Below are positions 34,287 to 42,501 of a stretch of DNA of 64,000 nt, piece after piece. How positions within the stretch are numbered: position 1 is the first letter of the stretch; the number at the start of each line of letters is the position of its first letter. Position numbers and translations under genes: made by a program. Location: the NCBI GenBank assembly GCA_038843015.1, contig JAWBSH010000004.1, positions 91,122 through 155,121 of the forward strand. Reading direction: 5' to 3'. Source of the stretch: Zestosphaera sp. (lineage in GTDB: Archaea > Thermoproteota > Thermoprotei_A > Sulfolobales > NBVN01). The notes beneath the pieces were generated by a model. That model did not search any database, was not told where the DNA came from, and saw only the letters and a list, made by a program, of their open reading frames with translations.

Positions 34287-35554
34287 TGATTGCACAACTA
34301 ATTAAAAGAGAAGTAAAGGCCTTCATCAAGAATCCTGGTTTCATAATAGGAATTATACTAATGATAAGCTTTTACGGAATATTAGGCAACATCGTTGGTA
34401 GTGCTACAAAGTCGGCAGTTGAGGAAGTCATGGAATCAAGCGTTGGATTAGTTTTGGGAGAAGATACTAAGCTCGTTAGAGAGCTGATCAAGTTACTCAA
34501 TACTACTATGGGAGGTAGAGTCCGCGTTTATAGCTCGCTAGACGAGGCTATCTCAGAGACTGGGGTCGGCATACTGATACCTGCAGGCTTTACTGAAAAC
34601 GCTACCTCACTCGATAAGCCTGTTGTTTTAGGGGGTGGCGTTAGAGTAACTACTTTTTCATTAACGGGTGCTCAAGCTAGGGCAGGCTTACTAACTACAG
34701 TCTCAAACACCATAGAGAGACTACTGCCTCTAGCTATAAGCGCTACTTATAACGTAAGTCTACAACCCCAGAAGCCTGTTTTAGTAAGTGGTAATATATC
34801 ATTTTATGATAAGAAAATAAGCCAGGAAGAGTTTCTCGCGATCACTGCTCTCATATCATTCACTCCGCTCTTCATCAGCTTAATTCTGGGCATGAATACA
34901 ACATACGCCTCACAACTAGTGGCTGTAGAGAAAGTAGAGAAGGCTTTCGAGATGTTGTTAGCTCAACCTATCCGCAGGAGAGACATAGTGTTAGCTAAGA
35001 TATTAGGCGCTTCTGTAGCGTCAGTACTTTTCGGAGCAGTATACTTAGCCGGCATGCTAGCCATGTTTGTCGGCACTACCGGAAGTGTAACAGCTCCCGC
35101 AGGTACCGAGCAAGTCTCTCCGATCATTATAACAGTAAATTTACTCGGTCCCGAAATATTAGGCTTGATTGGACTGACCATTGTCATCGGCTTAATATCC
35201 TCAGGAGCAATCGGCGTCATAATAGGGTCTATAGTTAGTGATGAGAGGATTGCCGGCGGGCTGGCAACTCCAGTCATGTTAGTCTTCATAGGTATCGGAT
35301 TTTTAACTATGTTTATGGGTCTCCCACCAAATCCTGTAACGGCTTTTTTGGCAGGCTTAACAATAGTTTCATTGCCGTACATGTACGCAATCTCACTGCT
35401 CTCGGGAGAGACAGTCTTAATAACATATTCAATAATTGTTGCAATAGGCATGTGCTCCCTCTTAATATACGTAGCCTCAACAATATTCAACAGAGACATA
35501 GTCGTGCTAGGATTGAGAATCTCGTGGAGCAAGAAAACAAAGGAAAGATTATGA
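34283..35554 (+). CDS. ABC-2 type permease
   Basis: This 423-aa permease has one N-terminal membrane helix (about 20-40), a large external loop (about 45-190) and about five further helices (about 195-410), with the coupling-helix segment FEMLLAQPIRRRDIVLAKILGASV after the second helix. This layout is that of NatB/CcmB-type ABC-2 exporters. The start is GTG at 34283 or ATG at 34286, overlapping the ATPase gene. Transcription probably ends near the strong hairpin at 35562-35613. Confidence 0.88.
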   Translation: MMIAQLIKREVKAFIKNPGFIIGIILMISFYGILGNIVGSATKSAVEEVMESSVGLVLGEDTKLVRELIKLLNTTMGGRVRVYSSLDEAISETGVGILIPAGFTENATSLDKPVVLGGGVRVTTFSLTGAQARAGLLTTVSNTIERLLPLAISATYNVSLQPQKPVLVSGNISFYDKKISQEEFLAITALISFTPLFISLILGMNTTYASQLVAVEKVEKAFEMLLAQPIRRRDIVLAKILGASVASVLFGAVYLAGMLAMFVGTTGSVTAPAGTEQVSPIIITVNLLGPEILGLIGLTIVIGLISSGAIGVIIGSIVSDERIAGGLATPVMLVFIGIGFLTMFMGLPPNPVTAFLAGLTIVSLPYMYAISLLSGETVLITYSIIVAIGMCSLLIYVASTIFNRDIVVLGLRISWSKKTKERL

Positions 35555-35561
35555 TTGACTC

Positions 35562-35613
35562 TTCTGTTTCCCGTCCTAGGTTTTTGTAGGTTTTCCTAGG
35601 ACGGGAAACAGAA
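35562..35613. terminator. Perfect 19-bp inverted repeat, possible terminator or structured RNA
   Basis: The arm 35562-35580 is perfectly complementary to 35595-35613, separated by a T-rich 14-base loop. It begins 7 bases after the permease stop codon. A stem of this length and perfection is unusual for archaeal termination, and no T-run follows on either side, so a transposon trace or an RNA-processing signal are equally possible. Confidence 0.5.
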
Positions 35614-35673
35614 ACACACAAGCATTGATTTAGTCAAGCCTCGATAAAGGATTTTATGTTTTAGTTCTAAATC

Positions 35674-36789
35674 ATGAAGGAGAACGATGAAATGATGTCT
35701 GAGGTTAGAGTCTCGGTTGTCGTTCCCACATACAATGAGAGAGAAAATATTGATGAGTTGCTAAGCAGGATTAACACGTCATTAAGTGGTGTTGATTACG
35801 AGGTAGTTGTAGTTGATGATAATTCTCCTGACGGGACTGCAGAGCGTGTTATAGAACTCTCAAGCATATATCCAGTTAAGCTAGTTAAGAGAGCTGGTAA
35901 GTTCGGACTGTCTTCAGCTATCCTAGATGGAGTTAAGGTGTGTAGGGGCGACTACGTAGTAGTGATGGATGCTGACCTCCAGCACCCTCCTGAAGTGATT
36001 AAGGACCTCCTGAGCTACGTGGGTGAATGTGATGTAGTTGTCGCTTCTAGATATGTGAAAGGGGGTGGCGTTGTAGGGTTTCCGCTGACGAGACGTGTTA
36101 TTTCTTTAGGAGCTACGTATATGGCTAGAGTATTAATTCCTCAAGCTAGGAAAGTTAGAGACCCTCTCTCAGGTTTTTTCCTGGCTAAGAAAGAACTCAT
36201 AGAGAAGACTGAACTTGCAGTACCAAGCGGTTACAAGACACTTCTCGAGATAATATCACAACATAGTGACCTGAAAATATGCGAAGTGCCCTACATATTC
36301 CGAGCAAGAGTTAGAGGCAAGTCTAAGCTGAGTAGGAGAGAAATACTTAACTACGTGAAGCAGCTACTCATGATCATGCCTGATTATTACAAGTTTGCTA
36401 TAGTGGGCGCTTCTGGGGTTTTCGTTAATCTAGGTGTTTTGTGGTTTTTGAGTTACATACTCTTAATACCACACTTCATTTCTTCAATAATAAGTATTGA
36501 AGCCTCTCTAATTAATAACTTCGTCTGGAATGATTTATGGACGTTTAAGAAGAGGAGGTTCGGAAAGCGCTGGCGGAGGCTCTTGAAATATCATGGTTCG
36601 ACGATAGTAGGTATCCTAGCACAGTATGTCGTCTCACAAATCGCTTACTACACGTTATTGAGAGAATCACTGACTTCTCAAGCGCTAGGCGTCTTAACAG
36701 GGTTTGTAGCTAACTATCTCATTAGCAAGAAGTACGTGTGGACACAACCTAGACAGACTATGAGGATTGAGTCTCGCCTCTCATCTTAG
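35674..36789 (+). CDS. Dolichol-phosphate mannosyltransferase-like GT2 fused to a GtrA membrane domain
   Basis: This 371-aa protein has an N-terminal GT-A domain (about 8-225), with VVPTYNERENIDELL, VVDDNSPDGTAE, the catalytic VMDADLQHPPEV and the lipid-phosphate-binding RARVRGKSKLS. A C-terminal GtrA domain with four membrane helices follows (about 238-360; starts KFAIVGASGVFVNLGVLW). It would charge a polyprenyl phosphate with a hexose and help to flip it. The start is uncertain: ATG 35674, or the pair at 35692/35695, which AAGGAG would serve. It converges on the helicase gene with a 32-base overlap. Confidence 0.9.
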   Translation: MKENDEMMSEVRVSVVVPTYNERENIDELLSRINTSLSGVDYEVVVVDDNSPDGTAERVIELSSIYPVKLVKRAGKFGLSSAILDGVKVCRGDYVVVMDADLQHPPEVIKDLLSYVGECDVVVASRYVKGGGVVGFPLTRRVISLGATYMARVLIPQARKVRDPLSGFFLAKKELIEKTELAVPSGYKTLLEIISQHSDLKICEVPYIFRARVRGKSKLSRREILNYVKQLLMIMPDYYKFAIVGASGVFVNLGVLWFLSYILLIPHFISSIISIEASLINNFVWNDLWTFKKRRFGKRWRRLLKYHGSTIVGILAQYVVSQIAYYTLLRESLTSQALGVLTGFVANYLISKKYVWTQPRQTMRIESRLSS

Positions 36790-39334
36790 TCAATACCTTG
36801 TTATACAGCATGTTAAGTATTTTCCTCTTATCCTCCATCAAGACCACGTCGCTATAGCCTTGAACAATTAGATTGTGGCTGAATGGACACGGTACTTCTA
36901 AGGATGTTATGAATTCTATAGTTATCTCTCCAGACTCTATCTTCTTAAGAACTTCTTCAGCGTGCTGTATGTCCATAGAGTCTTCAAGGACTTCCCTATA
37001 TGCCTCGACTAGCAGGGGATAGCCAGGAATCTTCTCAGAGATCTTTAGCAGGGTTTCAGAATTTATTTCTCTCCTATTAACGCTTGTCTCGACCCCTCTA
37101 TAAACTTTGAGGAGTGCTAAGGATCTCTCAGCAACATGTCTAAACTTCCTCTTAAGGATTTCGCTCCTCCTAAGAGCTTTGACGAGAGTTCCTCTAAGCT
37201 TGACACTACTTAACGTACTCACTAGATTCTCGACTACTGAGATATCCGTGATCGTGTTTGGAGGGAGTGTCAGCATGAAACCATTATCTGATATAGTTAC
37301 TCTTACTGGAACACCTAACTCGTTACTGAATACGTGTGCGTAAGCTCTTGACAAGACTTGATTTACTCTTCTGCCGAAGAGGAAATGAAAAATTAAGTTC
37401 TGTGAGTTTTCCTCATTCCAGAGCTCTATAAGGAGTTTCTTGTTGGTAGGAACAACTTTACAGACTTTAATTTGCTCCCACACATACTGAGTTATGTATC
37501 TAGCTTCTCTCTTCCCTAACTGATACATAGAAGATACTAGCTTAGCAGCTCTCTTCACACCATACTTAGAAATCAGTTCACTTACTAAACCTCTAAAAGC
37601 ACCTACCTCTAACGCCGAATCATACGTTAGTGGCAATGCCTCAGAAAACCATGAAGGTACTGTAGGTCTTTGCCCTTCAGCGTTTTTAACTATTACTTTA
37701 AGACCCTCACTTCTCACAAACATGTATGTCTTGCCTCCCAATACGAAGATGTCGCCGGGCTCGAGAAAACTAACGAATTCTTCTTCTAAGTCGCCTATAT
37801 ACTTGCGTCCTTCAAGAAATACTCTCATCTTAGTTTCGTCAGGTATTGCTCCCGCGTTGAGGTAGTATATCATTCTGGCTGACTTCTTCTTACCGAAAAC
37901 CCCCTCTTCCTCATCTAACCAGATCTTAGAGTAAACTGGTATGTCGTCAGGTATGTCTTCATACCTGCCTGCTAAATACCTCAACACGCTGAGGAACTCC
38001 TCGTAAGTAAGTCTAGAATAGTTATAGGCTCTCTTAATGACCTTGTAAGCTTCTTCAACACGCCATTTCTTCTCGAGAGACATGCCGACAAGTACTTGAG
38101 CAAGTATGTCAAGAGGCTTCATAGGTATGTGTACGTTGTCTAGCTTCTTGAGTCTAGCTAAGTACGTAAGAACAGATATTTCAACTAAGTCGTCTCTGTC
38201 GACAGCTACTAAATATCCTCTACTTACATCACGCACGTTATGTCCTGAGCGGCCAACTCTCTGTAAGAGTCTCGTGACACTCTTGGGACTGCTTAGCAGT
38301 ACTACTGCGTCAATATACCCTATATCTATCCCTAGCTCAAGTGATGTGGAGCTAACGACGACCCTCAACTTACCTTCTTTCAGTTTATTCTCTACTTCTA
38401 ACCTGACGTCCCGACTTAAGGAGCTGTGATGTGCTTCTATCTCGTCTAAATCCTCAACACTATTTCCTGCTAGAATTTTCTTCAGCTTATGAACTACTCT
38501 CTCGGTAGAGCTTCTCGTGTTAGTGAATACTAGTGTTGTTCTATGAGAATTAACTATCTTTTTTAATTCTCTATATATAGACTCATTAAGTTCCTCAGCA
38601 CTAGCAGTAACTATGTTGACTCTAGGCGTAATTACGTGCAGGTCTACCGGCTTAACAAATCTCGCGTCGACTATCACGCAGTCTCTAGAATTACCTGAGT
38701 CATCATAACCTACAAGAAACTTAGCAACTTCTTCTAGGGGTGATATCGTGGCGCTCAGACCTATCCTCTGAATCCTCCTGCTTACTAGTTCTTCTAGCCT
38801 CTCTATAGTTAGAGTTAGTAAAGCCCCCCTCTTACTTGAGGCTAGTTCATGAATCTCGTCTACGACAACCCACCTAACACTCTTCAGCTTCTCTCTGAAT
38901 TTCGGAGCTGTTACGGATATAGCTAGTGACTCGGGAGTCGTTATGAGTATGTGGGGAGGCTTAACGAGCATTCTCGCTTTTTCTGTTGGGGAAGTGTCGC
39001 TAGTTCTAACACTAATTCTTATCTCAGGTAGGTCTAAACCTCTCTTCTTAAGGGCGTATTCACGTATCTCCAGGACGGGCTGAATTAAGTTTTTCCTCAT
39101 ATCATTATTTAAGGCTCTAAGCGGCGACACGTAGACGACGTACACGTAGTCTTCTAGCAACCCTAACTCGGCATCACCGAGTAACTCGTCTATCACTGGC
39201 AGAAAAACTGCTAGAGTCTTTCCTGTCCCGGTAGGAGACGATATCAGTACATTCCTACCCTCTTTTATTTTAGGTATCGCCATTAGCTGGGGAGGCGTGA
39301 ACTTCCCGAATCTGCTCTTAAACCACTCTATCAC
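36758..39334 (-). CDS. lhr: Lhr-type superfamily 2 ATP-dependent helicase
   Basis: This 858-aa protein has motif I SSPTGTGKT (32-40), motif II VVDEIHEL, motif III GLSATI, motif V VVVSSTSLELGID and motif VI QRVGRSGHN. Long winged-helix and Lhr-specific domains follow (about 400-858), ending CPFSHNLIVQGYSDVVLMEDKRK. This is the archaeal Lhr/Hel308-like helicase involved in processing stalled forks and recombination. The 3' end overlaps the convergent glycosyltransferase gene by 32 bases. Length is normal for archaeal Lhr core proteins. Confidence 0.93.
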   Translation of the reverse strand: MIEWFKSRFGKFTPPQLMAIPKIKEGRNVLISSPTGTGKTLAVFLPVIDELLGDAELGLLEDYVYVVYVSPLRALNNDMRKNLIQPVLEIREYALKKRGLDLPEIRISVRTSDTSPTEKARMLVKPPHILITTPESLAISVTAPKFREKLKSVRWVVVDEIHELASSKRGALLTLTIERLEELVSRRIQRIGLSATISPLEEVAKFLVGYDDSGNSRDCVIVDARFVKPVDLHVITPRVNIVTASAEELNESIYRELKKIVNSHRTTLVFTNTRSSTERVVHKLKKILAGNSVEDLDEIEAHHSSLSRDVRLEVENKLKEGKLRVVVSSTSLELGIDIGYIDAVVLLSSPKSVTRLLQRVGRSGHNVRDVSRGYLVAVDRDDLVEISVLTYLARLKKLDNVHIPMKPLDILAQVLVGMSLEKKWRVEEAYKVIKRAYNYSRLTYEEFLSVLRYLAGRYEDIPDDIPVYSKIWLDEEEGVFGKKKSARMIYYLNAGAIPDETKMRVFLEGRKYIGDLEEEFVSFLEPGDIFVLGGKTYMFVRSEGLKVIVKNAEGQRPTVPSWFSEALPLTYDSALEVGAFRGLVSELISKYGVKRAAKLVSSMYQLGKREARYITQYVWEQIKVCKVVPTNKKLLIELWNEENSQNLIFHFLFGRRVNQVLSRAYAHVFSNELGVPVRVTISDNGFMLTLPPNTITDISVVENLVSTLSSVKLRGTLVKALRRSEILKRKFRHVAERSLALLKVYRGVETSVNRREINSETLLKISEKIPGYPLLVEAYREVLEDSMDIQHAEEVLKKIESGEITIEFITSLEVPCPFSHNLIVQGYSDVVLMEDKRKILNMLYNKVLTKMRGETQSS

Positions 39335-39494
39335 GTAGTCTCTTAAATATTTACTTAAGTCACACTCACTAGTGCACTCGCCAACTACCTCAGTCAGTCA
39401 CTCTCCCCGATATAGTTCTTAACTCGTCAACATAATTAGCTTAAAACATGAGGGTTTAAACCTTCTAAAAACAATCTTTATCTGGGTGTGAGTA

Positions 39495-40058
39495 GTGATT
39501 AAGTTAGTCATAGGACTGATAATAACTTCACTCTTCCTGATCTCAGTTGTGGCAGGGCTTAATGCTTCACAACAACTAAGTCTCGTCGTGAGAGAAGCAC
39601 TCAAAGAGCAGTTTAGCCCTTTAACAAGATACTTTAATACATCAGACCCTACGTCACTACTCCTGCTAAGCCTAACTATATTCTTTAACAATATGAGGGT
39701 AGCGTTCCTAAACATAGTTTTAGGAGTATCTCTAATAGGTCCTGCAGGAATCATGGTAGTCAACGGATTCGTAGTAGGGCTAGTCCTTTCAGCACAGGAA
39801 GACATAGCTAGGGGAGTATTGGTCATAATCCCTCACGGAGTCTTAGAGATTCCCGCACTAATTTACTCAGCTGTCTTAGGAACACACCTAGGACTAACGA
39901 TATTACTGAACATACGTAAGAACCCAGCGAAAATCAAGGAAGTATTTAGAGACGTAATACGTAAGATACCGATAATAGCCTTAATGCTTATCCTGGCAGC
40001 ACTAATAGAAGTCTTCATCAGCTTGCTAATAGTGGCTCCTCTAGTCAGCAGTTTCTGA
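39495..40058 (+). CDS. SpoIIM/DUF95-family membrane protein
   Basis: This 187-aa protein has about five membrane segments and the family pattern SLTIFFNNMRVAFLNIVLGVSLIGPAGIMVVNGFVVG followed by IIPHGVLEIPALIYSAVLG. Archaeal members are widespread; the function is unknown outside the sporulating bacteria where the name arose. The start is GTG at 39495. A promoter-like TTTAAACCTTCTAAAAAC lies about 40 bases upstream. The 3' side abuts the inverted-repeat element. Confidence 0.82.
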   Translation: MIKLVIGLIITSLFLISVVAGLNASQQLSLVVREALKEQFSPLTRYFNTSDPTSLLLLSLTIFFNNMRVAFLNIVLGVSLIGPAGIMVVNGFVVGLVLSAQEDIARGVLVIIPHGVLEIPALIYSAVLGTHLGLTILLNIRKNPAKIKEVFRDVIRKIPIIALMLILAALIEVFISLLIVAPLVSSF

Positions 40059-40105
40059 GTGGTTGCCCGTGCCCATTAGCTATGCTATTTTAGTTATTTT
40101 GGTTG

Positions 40106-40349
40106 TTTTGGTTTTTCTGGGTACGGGTTCATCCCACCTGGTTATCTCCTTTCTCCCCGCCTACGGTTCCAGGGGTGTCGTAGGGGTCCCCAGAGCCATC
40201 GGTGAAGAGTGGTTCACAGAGCCTCGTCCCTCGCCAACGGCTCATCAGCTCATCGGCTCCCAGTCACTAAAACACGTGGATGCTTATATACCTTTACGTC
40301 AGCTCCCGAAACCCACATAAATAACCCAAAATAACCAGAAAAACCAAAA
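40106..40349. repeat. Element of about 245 bp bounded by a 15-bp perfect inverted repeat
   Basis: TTTTGGTTTTTCTGG at 40106-40120 is repeated as its exact complement at 40335-40349. A second word, TTATTTTGG, occurs on both sides (near 40094 and, inverted, near 40325). The interior is GC-rich and carries copy B of the 72-bp repeat. An 85-codon plus-strand frame (40063-40320) crosses one terminus and looks fortuitous. It may be a non-autonomous mobile element or a long structured RNA. Confidence 0.5.
40191..40263. repeat. Copy B of a dispersed 72-bp repeat
   Basis: It is related to 33353-33423. The shared core includes CAGAGC, TCACAGAGC, GTCC and TCATCG in the same order and spacing. It lies within the inverted-repeat element. 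No function is recognised. Confidence 0.6.
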
Positions 40350-40407
40350 ACTAAGTAACACGCAGACAGTCTTTCTTGAGGACTTATAACTGGTTACTCC
40401 AGTAGTT

Positions 40408-40468
40408 AATTGATGATGAGAGTCATGCCCGCCGAGTAGATGAAGACCTTCGAGGGTATCTGAACATT
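40408..40468 (+). ncRNA. Candidate C/D-box guide sRNA
   Basis: A perfect C box ATGATGA (40413-40419) is followed 12 bases later by a D'-like CCGA (40432-40435), a C'-like TAGATGA (40437-40443) and, after 16 bases, D box CTGA (40460-40463). AGTA and TACT flank the boxes and could form the closing stem. A TATA box ACTTATAAC (40382-40390) lies at promoter distance. Predicted guides are the bases before CCGA and before CTGA; I cannot match them to rRNA or tRNA here. Confidence 0.45.
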
Positions 40469-40474
40469 ACTCCC

Positions 40475-41062
40475 CTATATTCCTAAGCCCTCAGCTTCTC
40501 TTTTTATCGTAGGTTTTTCTGACACTACAGCGTAGACTTTAAGATTCCTTGACTTAATGTAGTTTTCAGGAGAGTTGACGTTTAGTGCTATTATGCGGAT
40601 ATTCTTAGCTTCGGCTTCTTTAGCTATCCTACTCCTCAATAGAGCCATAGGAATGATTAGGTACTTCACACTCAACTCATGGAGCTTGCTGACGTTCGGG
40701 TATGGGTTGAGGACTTCAAACCCTATACCTAACCTCTCAAGCTTAACAGTCTCCAAGACACTCAAGTCATTCATGACAGCCACGAACTCTATGTCAGGTA
40801 ATTCCCTAGCTATTTGATCTAACTTTTCTAAGACCTCGCAAGTCTTGACTCTAAGCACTACATGCGCTCGAGTCTTTAGTTTAGAGAGGCTTGAGACCAA
40901 GCTCATAAGCTTCTCATCAACTTCCTCAAAAGGCTTACCCAGGTAGACCCCGCTTACGTCTCTGTGTTTCTCAATAGTTTGGAGTAATGAGTCAATATCG
41001 TCAAACTCAATTACTTCTAAGAGTAGGTGCGGTTCCCCACTTACTATTTTTTCTTCAGCCAT
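40475..41062 (-). CDS. Hypothetical protein resembling part of a GDPD TIM barrel
   Basis: This 195-aa protein is preceded by a sugar-nucleotidyltransferase gene with a gap of 3 bases, so the two form an operon. The C-terminal part (about 110-190: GIGFEVLNPYPNVSKLHELSVKYLIIPMALLRSRIAKEAEAKNIRIIALNVNSPEN) follows the strand-helix rhythm of glycerophosphodiester phosphodiesterases, where VKYLxPxxxLV and VxAWTVN are typical. The catalytic HRG...E-N-T motif of that family is absent. It is therefore probably a non-catalytic or divergent relative; this is an inference. Confidence 0.5.
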   Translation of the reverse strand: MAEEKIVSGEPHLLLEVIEFDDIDSLLQTIEKHRDVSGVYLGKPFEEVDEKLMSLVSSLSKLKTRAHVVLRVKTCEVLEKLDQIARELPDIEFVAVMNDLSVLETVKLERLGIGFEVLNPYPNVSKLHELSVKYLIIPMALLRSRIAKEAEAKNIRIIALNVNSPENYIKSRNLKVYAVVSEKPTIKREAEGLGI

Positions 41063-41065
41063 TAC

Positions 41066-41767
41066 TTACCACCTCAGTCTTCCAGATTTTATGTCGTTAG
41101 TTACTTCCTCAACGTCTTTCACGGTATCTATAGATCTCCAGTAATTGTTTAAGAACTTAACTCCGTAGAGTCTGCCTTCTCTAGCTAATTGAGGAAACGC
41201 TGTTTTCTCTATATCGCCTACGTCAGGCAAGTACTCAAAGATGTTGTTCCTCATCACGTAGACTCCAGCGTTTATTAAGTAGTCTTCTATGCTGGGTTTT
41301 TCTACGAAGCTCTCAACCCTTCCTACCTCAGATATCTTCACTACACCGTAGGGCGACTTGAGAGGTACTAACGCTATTGATGCTACCGCGTCATCACGGT
41401 CTTCTAAAACCTTAGCTAGCTTGCTTATGGGAATATCTGTCAGTACGTCTCCGTTAAGAGCTACGAAAACCTCGTTTCTTAGGTAGGGTTCGGCGTTCTT
41501 GATGGCGCCGCCAGTACCTAATGGTGAGTCTTCTATGACATAAGTTACGCTAACACCGAATCTCTTGCCAGACCCGAGAAACTCGATGAGTTTCTCGTAC
41601 CTGTAGCCAGCCAAAATAATCACTGTAGTAATGTTATTCGCTTTAAGCCACTCAAGCTGCCACTCAATGATGGGCTTTCCAGCCACCTCAACGAGAGACT
41701 TAGGAATCTCTTCTGTTAAGGGTCTTAACCTTTTGGCTAAGCCCCCTGCTATGATTGCGGCCTTCAC
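41066..41767 (-). CDS. Sugar-phosphate nucleotidyltransferase (mannose-1-phosphate guanylyltransferase-like)
   Basis: This 233-aa protein has the signature AAIIAGGLAKRLRPLTEEIPKSLVEVAGKPIIEW, then GTGGAIKNAEPYL, the metal-binding ALNGDVLTD and VKISEVGRVESFVEKP. It lacks the C-terminal left-handed helix domain, so it is the short, catalytic-only form. It would make an NDP-sugar for glycosylation; GDP-mannose or dTDP/UDP-glucose cannot be told apart. It starts the operon with the GDPD-like gene. Confidence 0.9.
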   Translation of the reverse strand: MKAAIIAGGLAKRLRPLTEEIPKSLVEVAGKPIIEWQLEWLKANNITTVIILAGYRYEKLIEFLGSGKRFGVSVTYVIEDSPLGTGGAIKNAEPYLRNEVFVALNGDVLTDIPISKLAKVLEDRDDAVASIALVPLKSPYGVVKISEVGRVESFVEKPSIEDYLINAGVYVMRNNIFEYLPDVGDIEKTAFPQLAREGRLYGVKFLNNYWRSIDTVKDVEEVTNDIKSGRLRW

Positions 41768-41854
41768 GTAAGACCCCAGTAAGATATCGTTAAGATAAAA
41801 TAAGGTTTTAAGTCTAGAAGCCTTTATGAAGAGATTTAAAGTGGGCTGATTTAG

Positions 41855-42169
41855 CTATGTGTAGTAGAGCTTGCAGAAAAAGCATATCACTTCATTTACT
41901 TTGACTTCATTTTTTATTATCTTTAGTGAGTATTCTTTAACGTATGTAGCATACTCGGTATTTTCTAGAAGTTTCTTAACTAGCCTCTTATTAGACCTTC
42001 TCTCAGCCAAGTAGTTAGAGACTGCTGCAGGAGCTATGCCGAGCAACTTAGCCGTCTTATAAACACTCAAGCCATAGTCTCTAACCATAGTTATAGCTAG
42101 GGCAGCCCTAACAGCAGGCATCAACTCCTTCGTAGTTCTCTCACATTGTGGAGGACTCAAATTACTCAC
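41855..42169 (-). CDS. HTH transcription regulator with a terminal CxxC (COG2522-like)
   Basis: This 104-aa protein has a Cro/XRE-type HTH (about 19-55): PAVRAALAITMVRDYGLSVYKTAKLLGIAPAAVSNYLAERR. The end reads VNEVICFFCKLY, so Cys96 and Cys99 could bind metal, as in the COG2522 regulators that carry a CxxC near the C-terminus. Its upstream neighbour is a 50-aa Cys-rich protein on the same strand, and both probably come from one transcript divergent from dnaG. Confidence 0.75.
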   Translation of the reverse strand: MSNLSPPQCERTTKELMPAVRAALAITMVRDYGLSVYKTAKLLGIAPAAVSNYLAERRSNKRLVKKLLENTEYATYVKEYSLKIIKNEVKVNEVICFFCKLYYT

Positions 42170-42200
42170 TAAGTGTTGAGTGTATGAGCCTTATTAAATA

Positions 42201-42353
42201 TTAACGCCGTGAAAGTTGCAGAACCTCCTTAACACAAGACTCAACACATTCTCTAAACTCGTCGCTGGTCCTGAAGGAATACTCCGAACACTTCTCTCTA
42301 CAGAAGCTCACGGCATGAGTTCTTGCCCTATTATCTGTGAATTCATTAATCAT
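42201..42353 (-). CDS. Small 50-aa protein with twin CX3C motifs
   Basis: ATG at 42353 is preceded by AAGGTG at a 6-base spacing, and a TATA-like CTTAAAAC stands about 45 bases further up. The protein contains FCREKCSEY and EFRECVESCV, two C-x3-C pairs 15 residues apart in what should be two helices. This is the layout of helical-hairpin CX3C proteins or of a small zinc-binding knot. It lies 31 bases before the COG2522-like regulator gene. I do not know a family for it. Confidence 0.55.
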   Translation of the reverse strand: MINEFTDNRARTHAVSFCREKCSEYSFRTSDEFRECVESCVKEVLQLSRR

Positions 42354-42501
42354 TTAAAGCACCTTGCTAGATTCCCCGTAGATTGTTAGCTGAACATCAG
42401 GTTTTAAGTTTTCTTATTTTAGTGTCTTAAAAATTCGCGATCTTTGTAGAGGTCTGACCACGCTTGTTGCGCTTATTATTAGTCTTACTAGTTTATATTT
42501 A

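Noticed and set aside
34963..35532. 189-codon minus-strand frame opposite the ABC permease
   Set aside because: Antisense to conserved membrane helices; no ribosome-binding site.
40063..40320. 85-codon plus-strand frame after the SpoIIM-family gene
   Set aside because: It crosses an inverted-repeat terminus and the 72-bp repeat. The related repeat copy A has a stop in the matching frame, so coding is not conserved.
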